From: Bacteroidales bacterium UBA4345
Lineage (GTDB): Bacteria > Bacteroidota > Bacteroidia > Bacteroidales > Paludibacteraceae
Direction of reading: 5' to 3'
DNA: 64,000 bases
Assembly (NCBI GenBank): GCA_002396385.1
Contig: DGTD01000079.1
Coordinates: 1-64,000 of the forward strand
A program made the position numbers and the translations under genes. Below are positions 37,045-44,703 of this stretch, one piece after another. The notes below the pieces were generated by a model that ran no database searches, was not told the DNA's origin, and saw only the letters and a program-made list of their open reading frames with translations. Position 1 is the stretch's first letter; each line of letters begins with the position of its first letter.

Positions 37045-37860
37045 TTAGTGTAGGTCCGCACGCAACTTAATCAGTTTTTTCGCAAGTTTGTCATAGGCTT
37101 TTTTCGTCCTGTCTTCTTTGTAGGACTGTTGGCTCAACCTACTGAAAACCTTATCTATTCCAGGGGGAATTTCAATGCCCATTTTTTTGCAAATGGCATA
37201 TTCAATAAGTGCACCGACTTTGCCCTTGTGGTGGCCTGGCACGTATATTTCAAGAGATATCCTACGGTTTTGTTCATGCTCTACCTCGTTGGTGGCATTG
37301 GGAATTACAGGTTCGTAAAAAGAGGCTCCAACAGGAATAATAAGTAAACTTGTGTCTTTAATTCTTTCTTTGAGCATTGTTTCTATATATTTTGCTCTTG
37401 CTAGTGACAGCTTACGATTATATTTTTCTGAACCGCGTTCGTCTGTGTGCCCCAGTATGATGAACAGTTTGCTACGGTTCTCCGCCACAAACTCTGCCAT
37501 CTCGTCTATTTGGGTCTCTTCCCTTGGTGGTATTTGTCCCATGGGAGGAAATTCATAGAAGTCCCATTCCATCACGGTGTTGTCGTTCAGTTGTTCGGTC
37601 GTTTGGGCGTTTAGAGGTTGTGCCGAGAGGACGGTCAGTCCGGAAACCAAGCCAACAACCTTAACCGCTTGCCCGGCCAGTTGTTTTAGCCTTAGTTGTT
37701 GTTCCAAGAAAGAACGCTCTTGTTCGCAGGCAGGGCAAGTCCCCCTACAGAAACCTGTGGAGGTGCAGGTTGAGGGAGAGTAGCAAATACCATTGGCTTC
37801 GGCAATCTGTTTGCGTATGTATTTTAGCTTTTCGCATATTTCTTTTCCTCTTGGTTCCAT
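37045..37860 (-). CDS. OmpA-domain membrane protein with a Cys4 N-terminal motif
   Basis: Start chosen at ATG 37860 (MEPRGKEICEKLKYIRKQIA), the usual start of this Bacteroidetes type; the frame is open 22 codons further. The 271 residues comprise a cytosolic ~60-residue part with Cys32-x5-Cys38-x3-Cys42-x2-Cys45 (CTSTGFCRGTCPAC), followed by LEQQLRLKQLAG. One membrane segment lies at about 62-82. An OmpA-like peptidoglycan-binding domain follows (IILGHTDERGSEKYNRKLSL, then NRRISLEI). The Cys4 motif may hold zinc. Possible -7 boxes lie at 37895-37902 and 37911-37918 (minus). The rest of the 197-base gap to the CapA gene shows nothing clear. Confidence 0.82.
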   Translation of the reverse strand: MEPRGKEICEKLKYIRKQIAEANGICYSPSTCTSTGFCRGTCPACEQERSFLEQQLRLKQLAGQAVKVVGLVSGLTVLSAQPLNAQTTEQLNDNTVMEWDFYEFPPMGQIPPREETQIDEMAEFVAENRSKLFIILGHTDERGSEKYNRKLSLARAKYIETMLKERIKDTSLLIIPVGASFYEPVIPNATNEVEHEQNRRISLEIYVPGHHKGKVGALIEYAICKKMGIEIPPGIDKVFSRLSQQSYKEDRTKKAYDKLAKKLIKLRADLH

Positions 37861-38057
37861 GTCCTTTTTTGGATTTGATGCGTTCTGTTCACTACAAAAG
37901 TAAATTTTCCCAAAAATATCGCACACCCTAAATCCCTATTTTTTAATAAGACCAGTAAAAACAGCTGTGGGGAAAAACAGTCGTATATGAATATGTTGAA
38001 AGGTCTTTGACCTAAATGTTGCCACCTCTTCCTGTCCCTAGAATCGGAAGGTTCGTT

Positions 38058-38972
38058 TTATTCAATAGTCAAAGGTCTGAAATGGCCGATTTGTAGCGGT
38101 TGAAGGTGCGATTCAAGTTTGCCATTATTCAGGCTTATCATAAGCAGTGCCGCTTTCTTGTCTTTTTTTTCAACCTGGTCGAATATAAAGTTCCCCAAGC
38201 TGTAGAAAATGGTTTTCCCGTTTATGGTATCTGTGTTTTGCACCACGTGCGGGTGATGTCCTACTATCAGGTCGGCACCGGCTTTAGTCAGGGTGTCGGC
38301 TTGTTCCCTCTGCAACTCGTTCGCAGAAGTAGAGTATTCGATTCCCCAATGGGGTAGAACAACCACCTTCGTGTGAGGTTCCTGCAACTTCAGTTGCGCT
38401 ATGTGTTTACCTAGTTCGGTGGCGCTGGTGTTACAGATACCCTTGCTGCCAACCTTATTGGAAAAACGTCCTGTAGAGAGGAACGATACGCTGTAAAGAG
38501 CCAAACGGTTGGTCCCGCTGCCGATGAAGGCCGGATGCATTCGTTCTTCTGTCGTCTGTCCTGCCCCTATGGAGACGATGCCCACTCTTTTCAGCTGTCT
38601 TATGGTTTCTTCCAGTCCCTCTGCTCCTTGGTCGTAGGTGTGGTTGTTGGCCAGGCAGGCGTGGGTAACTCCGGCGGCCTTCAAACTATCGGCCCAACTC
38701 GGCTCTCCCCTGAAGTTGAACGGCTTTTGCACTTTCTTCTCGGTGGAGCAGAGCGGACATTCCAGATTTATTACCACCGCATCTGCCTTTTCAAACGAGG
38801 ATTTAACACCCTTGAACAAATATTGGAAACCATAGCGGTTAATCTGTTTGCGTATGCCGCGGTCGAGCATAACATCGCCTGTTACACAAACACAAAGTCC
38901 TTCTTGCCTGTTTTGTGGATTACAGGCTAAAAGAGCAAAGAGAAGGGTTATACAGAGCGGAAGCGGTCTCAT
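38058..38972 (-). CDS. CapA-family metallophosphatase-like lipoprotein
   Basis: 304 residues. The N-terminus MRPLPLCITLLFALLACNPQ is a lipoprotein signal with Cys17. The CapA/PgsA calcineurin-like fold is shown by VTGDVMLDRGIRKQ, VINLECPLC, FNFRGEPSWADSL, CLANNHTYDQGAEG, VLPHWGIEYS and IVGHHPHVVQNTD, with the metal-type Asp, Asn and His residues in place. Relatives act in poly-gamma-glutamate capsule production, but no capB/capC is near. It is last in a four-gene operon, 5 bp after the DUF3160 gene. Confidence 0.9.
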   Translation of the reverse strand: MRPLPLCITLLFALLACNPQNRQEGLCVCVTGDVMLDRGIRKQINRYGFQYLFKGVKSSFEKADAVVINLECPLCSTEKKVQKPFNFRGEPSWADSLKAAGVTHACLANNHTYDQGAEGLEETIRQLKRVGIVSIGAGQTTEERMHPAFIGSGTNRLALYSVSFLSTGRFSNKVGSKGICNTSATELGKHIAQLKLQEPHTKVVVLPHWGIEYSTSANELQREQADTLTKAGADLIVGHHPHVVQNTDTINGKTIFYSLGNFIFDQVEKKDKKAALLMISLNNGKLESHLQPLQIGHFRPLTIE

Positions 38973-38977
38973 GTTTG

Positions 38978-41638
38978 TCAGGGTTCGTCATAATCGACCA
39001 TCCATTTGATGTAGGTTGAGTCCTCTTCCTTCTCAAATTGTTCGAGTTCCCATTCGTTAACCTCCTCGCCTAAATCGGGTCTATATTCATCAATATCGGG
39101 CCATCCAAGAGGAGTTCTGCGCCCACCGGCTTTGTTGGCCTTGACAGACTCGGAAGCAAAGAGCGACTTGACCCAAGACGGACGGTTGGAAGCGTCGTCC
39201 TTTCTTAACATGTGTTGCCATTCTTCGTCAGAAAGGCGGGTCCCGCTTTCTGTTATGAACTCACGGTAGTCGAAAACGGCTCCACGGGTAATGTAAATCA
39301 GTCCGTTCCGTTCCACTACCACGTAAATTTCGTTGGCTTTGGCTACGGCAGCGTGAAGAATTCCGTTTTTCTCACATTGGGGAATGTTCCGGGTAAAAAC
39401 ATCGGCAATTTGGGCGATACAGGTGTCAGGACTATTCATTTCATACCAACCATAATATCTTATCTCAGGGTTCAAGACACGAAGGGTATAGAACTCGTAA
39501 TCGCCGCCAGTATAAGAAAGCTCGTGGTTCTCTTCAGCGTTCAGTCTGACGTCTTTAATCTCTTTCTCAGAGACAGTTATGTAGAGACTGACTTTGTTTT
39601 GCAACCATTCGGTATTTTCTTTGATTTCTTTGTCACTATGGTAGATTCCGGCCTTTTGCAGCATTTGGGTGTTCAGGGTCAGCATTTCTTTCGTTTTTTT
39701 CCAAAAGTTGATGTTCGGTTCCACATAGTGTTGAATATAGAGGGGGTTGGGCAGATAGGTGATAGGATCGCCACCGTCGCCCATCTCGGCGCCATTTGGC
39801 TGTTCTGCATACAGAATGGCGTCGTGTTTCAGTTCTGCCCATGATGCAAGCGAGGCGTTAAGGTCTTTGCGTTGCCATGCGCTGGTTTTCATGTAGTCGG
39901 GTTTGCTCTTGCTGTCTTTCTGCATGGTGACGAGCGATTCAAACCACTTATTGTACATTGTTTTGTCGAAGTCGGCAAACTGGGCGAATTTTTCGCGCAC
40001 CTTTTTACGGAATTTGCCATAGTCGGGCCACTGCTTTGCACCGGGGTCGGTGCTGTCGAGCACATTGGCGGCAGAAGGAGAACCGAATGCGTCGAATACA
40101 TCCAGACCGTTAGGGAAGGGACGGCTGCTGTTTGGTTTCTCGTCGTACATAAGCGAAAAGACTTCAGCGTCGGGGGTGTAGCGCTGCGGCATGAAGTTGA
40201 CTTTGTTTTTGCAAGCCATCAGCTCTTCTTTTTTCGGCTTGATGTTGTTGTATTTCTCGAATCGTTTTAAGATGATGTTCCTTGCCTGGCTTAATTTCTT
40301 CGTGTCCTCAATGTCCTCGACACTGACTATGCCTAAATCGGGACCTAGCATGTCCGACAATTCGATAACAGGAATGTTATCGGGCGTGCCTATCAGAAAT
40401 TCCAACGGATCGTATACCGAATGGCAAAGGTCTTTTGTCTTTTTATCTGCTTTTTGGAACTGAAGCGCCAGATAGAGGGCGCGTTGTAGTCCTTTGTTGC
40501 TGTCTATACAGAACCAGGCCGACTGCAACCACATCATCGCCTTAAAATAGTGTTTGGCCCCATCGTCGCGCGTGTAGTGACCGCGGGGCTTGAAAAGACT
40601 GTATGGGAAAAGGAAAATGTCTGAAATTTCCAAAAAATCGGACGGCTTGTCAATTTGCGCATCAATGTTTGCTAACTCTTTCTTGAATTCTTCTTTCAAT
40701 TCTTCCGGCAGGTTTTTGTCGTTCTCAGTGCAGAGGTAGGAGGCAATAGCGTAGTAGATTGTCGCAAATTTGGCTAGTTCCTTCTCGTTGTCCGACTTTG
40801 CCGCTTCCATCTCCCTCAACCCCTGTTTGTAGAGGTTGTCGCTCATTTTTGCTATGTTGGGTAGGAAGTGGTGATTCTCCAGACGCTTCAGCAACCAACT
40901 GAAATACATGTGGTAGGTGTGTAGGAACAAATCGGTTGTAACGTATTTGGGAACTTCGTCGTAAAGTTCATAAGCATTAAACATCTGGTTGAACTGCTTT
41001 TCGGAAATGACGAAGTCGTTTCTTGTCAATTGAGCCATTAATTCAGGAGTCAGATTCTCGATGTAGCTTTGGTTGACCAGTAGCTCGGGGTTGTAGAGTA
41101 CCAGCCCGTCTTGTTTGCTATACCTGCGTTTCTCGAACTCGGCAATTTTCGCATCAACTTTTTTTACAAACGCTTTTTCCTCTTTGGAAAGTTTGATGAG
41201 GTCGTAGGTTTTGGGGTAATTCTTGTCCCATAGCGTCCAGTACTCCGATACCTTCTTGTCGGATCTTTTTTTTGCGTGTGCTTTAACCACTGGCAACATG
41301 TCTAAACGGTATTGCCTGATGGCGTTGAATTTTTCACAAATCTCACCCTCTTTAAACCAATGTCCGTGTCGTGCATAGGGAACACTGCGCAGCAATCTCA
41401 GCTCCTCATAAGAGTATTTCCCCAAGTCGGTGCTGTAGTCGGGTTTTGCGTAAAACTGGCCGAGGTTAAAGCTCAGGCCGAAATTGAAAGATTCTGCGTT
41501 TGTCGTTGTGTCAGTGGGGTTGGCTTCGGTCTTACTGTTGTTTTCGTTTTCCCCTTTTTGTTCTTGTGTGCCTGCACAGTTTGCCAGCCCGAGTATGAAA
41601 AAGAGGGCTGAGCCGGTTAAAAGAAAGAAGTGTTTCAT
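38978..41638 (-). CDS. DUF3160 domain lipoprotein
   Basis: 886 residues with a lipoprotein signal (FFILGLANCAGTQEQ), a polar low-complexity linker rich in E, N and T, then a long helical DUF3160 domain (FVISEKQFNQMFNAYELYDE, KYVTTDLFLHTYHMYFSWLL). Near the C-terminus is a beta-rich part (YTGGDYEFYTLRVLNPEIRY, GRRTPLGWPDIDEY). The function of DUF3160 is not known; the protein should be anchored in the periplasm or outer membrane. It lies 36 bp after a small lipoprotein gene and 5 bp before the CapA gene. Confidence 0.88.
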   Translation of the reverse strand: MKHFFLLTGSALFFILGLANCAGTQEQKGENENNSKTEANPTDTTTNAESFNFGLSFNLGQFYAKPDYSTDLGKYSYEELRLLRSVPYARHGHWFKEGEICEKFNAIRQYRLDMLPVVKAHAKKRSDKKVSEYWTLWDKNYPKTYDLIKLSKEEKAFVKKVDAKIAEFEKRRYSKQDGLVLYNPELLVNQSYIENLTPELMAQLTRNDFVISEKQFNQMFNAYELYDEVPKYVTTDLFLHTYHMYFSWLLKRLENHHFLPNIAKMSDNLYKQGLREMEAAKSDNEKELAKFATIYYAIASYLCTENDKNLPEELKEEFKKELANIDAQIDKPSDFLEISDIFLFPYSLFKPRGHYTRDDGAKHYFKAMMWLQSAWFCIDSNKGLQRALYLALQFQKADKKTKDLCHSVYDPLEFLIGTPDNIPVIELSDMLGPDLGIVSVEDIEDTKKLSQARNIILKRFEKYNNIKPKKEELMACKNKVNFMPQRYTPDAEVFSLMYDEKPNSSRPFPNGLDVFDAFGSPSAANVLDSTDPGAKQWPDYGKFRKKVREKFAQFADFDKTMYNKWFESLVTMQKDSKSKPDYMKTSAWQRKDLNASLASWAELKHDAILYAEQPNGAEMGDGGDPITYLPNPLYIQHYVEPNINFWKKTKEMLTLNTQMLQKAGIYHSDKEIKENTEWLQNKVSLYITVSEKEIKDVRLNAEENHELSYTGGDYEFYTLRVLNPEIRYYGWYEMNSPDTCIAQIADVFTRNIPQCEKNGILHAAVAKANEIYVVVERNGLIYITRGAVFDYREFITESGTRLSDEEWQHMLRKDDASNRPSWVKSLFASESVKANKAGGRRTPLGWPDIDEYRPDLGEEVNEWELEQFEKEEDSTYIKWMVDYDEP

Positions 41639-41674
41639 GTCAGTATTATTTCATTGGTTGTGTTTGTCGTCCGG

Positions 41675-42217
41675 TTAGTTCCGGTTGAAAAACTGCTGTT
41701 TGGTTGTATGTTCGGACACGTACCGTGTGAAAATCAGCCCGAATTTACCTAAGTGGTATTCGGCTTCGTACAGCGAACTGTCTCGTCGGGTTTCGAGCGT
41801 CCTTACAGCGGCAGGTTTGCAGTCCCTATCGATGTAGAAGTCTTCCAACTTCGAGGCGACGTGCGAACCCTTCCATAACGGCACAAAAATTTGTCCTTTA
41901 TACAGTTGGTATATAAAGAGGCGGCGGTCCATCTGGTGCCAGAACGGAGTCTCCTTGATGACGCCAACAGCCACTTCAGGAATGCTGTCTCCATCTAGGT
42001 CGCCCCAAGTGAAGCGGTAGACGGGCCAGGGTAGCGGTTGGGAACTCACGAGGACGCCTTTTTTCTCGAAGCGTATGGCGCTAAGGCTGTCGTTAATGCG
42101 GTCGAGTCTGATCGTTCCTCCGTCCCATTGAAACGATTCTGGTTCCGGAGCCTTGTTGTGGCAACTGTAGAGCGAGGACGCCAACAGGGCTAAGGCTAAG
42201 AAGACAGCTTTATACAT
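41675..42217 (-). CDS. Small lipoprotein with an FG-GAP-like motif
   Basis: 180 residues with a lipoprotein signal ending LYSCHNK. The segment TWGDLDGDSIPEVAVGVIK resembles the calcium-binding loop of FG-GAP/VCBS repeats (DxDxDxxxE). The remainder is beta-prone, ending in FTRYVSEHTTKQQF. No family is named with confidence. Its ATG shares one base with the stop of the MBL gene (TAATG), so the two are coupled. Confidence 0.78.
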   Translation of the reverse strand: MYKAVFLALALLASSLYSCHNKAPEPESFQWDGGTIRLDRINDSLSAIRFEKKGVLVSSQPLPWPVYRFTWGDLDGDSIPEVAVGVIKETPFWHQMDRRLFIYQLYKGQIFVPLWKGSHVASKLEDFYIDRDCKPAAVRTLETRRDSSLYEAEYHLGKFGLIFTRYVSEHTTKQQFFNRN

Positions 42218-43083
42218 TAGTCTTCAAAGTTGATGCTGACTGTTTGCACGTCGTTGCAGTCGCTGATGCCCCCCACGTTGCAGATGTGGTAGTCCTCCTC
42301 CTTCTGTATTTTTGCACATGCAAATCGGACATCGTGTGGGAAAATCATCCAATGGTCGTTGGCAATAGCCTCGTCTAGGATAGCCTTCTTGTTCTCAAGA
42401 GCTTTCAGAGGTTCAATGTCGTGGGCGTCTAGCCAGTCAAGGTGCACATTCGCTCCGGTTGGTATAGTATCGCCAGCAAAGACGTATGTTTGTCCTCCAT
42501 CGTGTATATAAGCCACTATTTGGGCTTGTGTGTGACCATCTACCAGCCTTAATTCCACCTCCGGACAGATAAACTCGTCGTTTTTCAGTACGTGTAGCTT
42601 GTCTTTCTTGAAAGCTTCCATTACGTCCGATGGAATAATCATATATTTCTCTCGCTCGTTAGCGTTCAGCATGCCCACCCATTGTCGCTCGCCCACGTGG
42701 ACGGTCGCATTCGGAAAGCTGAGGGCAATGTTTTGTTCCGCATCAATGAAGGTAGTTCCCCCGCAATGCTCGAAATGCAGGCTGGTTAAAACAATATCTG
42801 TCACCTCTGAGGGCTTGCAGCCGCATTTCTCCACCTCATCGGCTATGTTACGTAGATCGTAAAATCCATATTCTTCCATAACCTCGGCATGTTTAAGGCC
42901 GACACCGGTGTCAAAGAGTATGTTCTTGTCCTTGGTCCGCACCAAAAGTGAGCGCATGGCAAGCGTACAACGGTTGTCAGAATCAGCAGGATAGAATTCG
43001 TTCCAAGCCAATTTGGGGGCAACTCCGAAGAGGGAGCCTCCATCGTATAAAAATTTTCCTGTTTTTATGCTAATAAGCACCAT
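42217..43083 (-). CDS. MBL-fold metallo-hydrolase with an altered metal motif
   Basis: Start chosen at ATG 43083 (MVLISIKTGKFLYDGGSLFG), with a near-perfect promoter just upstream; upstream in-frame sequence is promoter. The 288 residues look like the lactonase-type MBL family (ILFDTGVG, VDGHTQAQIVAYI, YVFAGDTIPTGANVH, FPHDV). The HxHxDH signature reads Ser101-x-His103-x-Glu105-His106 (LTSLHFEHCGG), so one zinc ligand is lost and one changed. It may bind one metal, or act differently. It leads the lipoprotein-DUF3160-CapA operon. Confidence 0.85.
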   Translation of the reverse strand: MVLISIKTGKFLYDGGSLFGVAPKLAWNEFYPADSDNRCTLAMRSLLVRTKDKNILFDTGVGLKHAEVMEEYGFYDLRNIADEVEKCGCKPSEVTDIVLTSLHFEHCGGTTFIDAEQNIALSFPNATVHVGERQWVGMLNANEREKYMIIPSDVMEAFKKDKLHVLKNDEFICPEVELRLVDGHTQAQIVAYIHDGGQTYVFAGDTIPTGANVHLDWLDAHDIEPLKALENKKAILDEAIANDHWMIFPHDVRFACAKIQKEEDYHICNVGGISDCNDVQTVSINFED

Positions 43084-43090
43084 TTTATTG

Positions 43091-43098
43091 TATTTTTG
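43091..43098 (+). promoter_or_regulatory. Candidate -7 box for the antiporter gene
   Basis: TATTTTTG fits TAnnTTTG and points toward the antiporter at 43158. It is only 2 bp from the opposing -7 box of the MBL promoter, so the two promoters may interfere. Confidence 0.5.
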
Positions 43099-43100
43099 TA

Positions 43101-43131
43101 CAAAATTAATAATATGGCGTAAAATGCCAAA
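43101..43131 (-). promoter_or_regulatory. Promoter of the MBL-lipoprotein-DUF3160-CapA operon
   Basis: On the minus strand, TTTG (plus CAAA at 43128-43131), a 19-bp spacer and TAATTTTG (plus CAAAATTA at 43101-43108) match the -33/-7 consensus. The start codon is 17 bp downstream. Confidence 0.75.
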
Positions 43132-43157
43132 ATTCAAAAAGGACACAAGAGGCAGAC

Positions 43158-44198
43158 ATGGATTTTTTGCTGTTGGTAATAGGACTTGTTTTATTGGTCG
43201 TTTCCGGTGACTATCTGGTGGAATCGGCGTCGGCAATAGCCCGCTCGTGTAAAATGTCGAACCTGATTATCGGTCTGACTGTCGTTGCGTTTGGTACCTC
43301 TGCTCCCGAGCTGTTTGTGAGTGTTACCTCATCGCTAAGCGGTAGTTCTGCGATAGCTGTTGGTAATGTGGTCGGCAGTAACTGCATCAATGTGTCGGTC
43401 ATTGTAGGACTGACTGCGTTGATATGCCCGTTTGCAGTAAAAAAGGACTGCATCACTATCGATACCATGTTCATGCTGCTTATAACGGTGGCACTTTTGG
43501 GTCTTGGCTTGTTTGGTGATGGAATATCGCGTTTCGAGGGCTTTTTGCTTTTTGCTATGCTTGTCGGTTATACATTTTGGCGTGTGCGGAAGGCTAAGCA
43601 AGACCCGCAGGCGGCAGCCGAGGCCGAGGCTGGAGTCGAAGTCCCAGAAAAAGAGCGCCCCGTTATTGTAAACATAATCATTCTTTTGGCTTCTATCGGA
43701 TTTTTGGCGTTCGGGGCCGATCTGATGGTGGATGCTGCAAAAAATATTGCGCGTGACTTTGGCGTGACCGAACGTGTCATTTCTGTTACGGTCGTTGCAT
43801 TAGGCACCAGCCTGCCAGAACTGACCACATCGGTAATGGGCGCCATTAAAGGCAAGGAGGATCTGGCGGTTGGCGGTATCGTCGGCTCTAACATATTTAA
43901 CATCGGCAGTGTCTTGGCGTTGTCGGCATGTGCCTCTCCAATTGGTTTTGGCGACTCTGGCATCACTACTCCCCAATTCACCAGCGACGTGTTGTGGGTG
44001 CTCGGTTTTGAAGTTATGCTGTTGATAGGATTGATAAATGTGACGAACAATTTAGACGGTTTCAAAAATTCGAGGAAAATCAGCAGCCTGTTTTCAGCTG
44101 AGCATGGCTTGGTTGGCCGAATATGGGGTGCAAGTGCCTTGGCGCTGTATGCTGTCTATGTTTTCTTCCTTTTGTCAAAACCTCTTGCTAACGGCTGA
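43158..44198 (+). CDS. Calcium/sodium antiporter (YrbG family)
   Basis: 346 residues, about ten membrane helices in two inverted halves. Each half has the family alpha-repeat: LIIGLTVVAFGTSAPELFVS near residue 36 and VISVTVVALGTSLPELTTSV near residue 211, with the GNVVGSNCINV and GGIVGSNIFNI partners. These hold the acidic residues that bind Ca2+ or Na+ at the cytoplasmic membrane. A polar loop (QAAAEAEAGVEVPEKE) separates the halves. It is followed after 5 bp by the dCMP deaminase gene. Confidence 0.93.
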   Translation: MDFLLLVIGLVLLVVSGDYLVESASAIARSCKMSNLIIGLTVVAFGTSAPELFVSVTSSLSGSSAIAVGNVVGSNCINVSVIVGLTALICPFAVKKDCITIDTMFMLLITVALLGLGLFGDGISRFEGFLLFAMLVGYTFWRVRKAKQDPQAAAEAEAGVEVPEKERPVIVNIIILLASIGFLAFGADLMVDAAKNIARDFGVTERVISVTVVALGTSLPELTTSVMGAIKGKEDLAVGGIVGSNIFNIGSVLALSACASPIGFGDSGITTPQFTSDVLWVLGFEVMLLIGLINVTNNLDGFKNSRKISSLFSAEHGLVGRIWGASALALYAVYVFFLLSKPLANG

Positions 44199-44203
44199 TT
44201 TTT

Positions 44204-44674
44204 ATGGGAAACATCAAGGAAAATACAAAAGAGAAGGTTGACGACCTTCGGTCGAAAGGCTACCGGCTCGATTGCCGCTATATGCGTATGGCGCTAATCT
44301 GGTCTGAGAATTCCTATTGCGAGCGTCGCAAGGTGGGTGCCCTTTTGGTGAAGAACAACCGCATCATCAGCGACGGTTACAACGGTACGCCTTCTGGCTT
44401 TGAGAATATTTGCGAAGATGGGAATAACCGTACAAAACCATATGTACTCCATGCCGAGGCTAATGCTATAACCAAGGTTGCGAGGTCGAGCAACAGCAGT
44501 GAGGGGGCTACTTTGTATGTGACCTCGTCGCCCTGCATCGAGTGTGCGAAACTTATCATCCAAGCGGGTATAACCCGGGTGGTATTCGCCGAGTACTATC
44601 GTGACACTGAGGGCATAGAACTGCTTGAACGTGCGGGTATTGAAACGGAATTGCTCGATTTGAAACAAGAATAA
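44204..44674 (+). CDS. dCMP deaminase family protein
   Basis: Deaminates dCMP to dUMP for thymidylate synthesis. The 156 residues have the zinc site HAEANAI (His, proton-shuttle Glu) and SSPCIECAKLIIQ (two Cys), and the substrate loop DGYNGTPSGFEN. This is the ComEB/dCMP deaminase type. Its place between the antiporter and an S41 peptidase gene, with 29 bp to the latter, makes co-transcription likely. Confidence 0.92.
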   Translation: MGNIKENTKEKVDDLRSKGYRLDCRYMRMALIWSENSYCERRKVGALLVKNNRIISDGYNGTPSGFENICEDGNNRTKPYVLHAEANAITKVARSSNSSEGATLYVTSSPCIECAKLIIQAGITRVVFAEYYRDTEGIELLERAGIETELLDLKQE

Positions 44675-44703
44675 AACCCTTTTACTATATACAGACTCAA
44701 TCA

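Noticed and set aside
43084..43236. Longer version of the MBL protein starting at 43236
   Set aside because: It would run through the promoter at 43101-43131 and into the antiporter gene; ATG 43083 fits the fold start.
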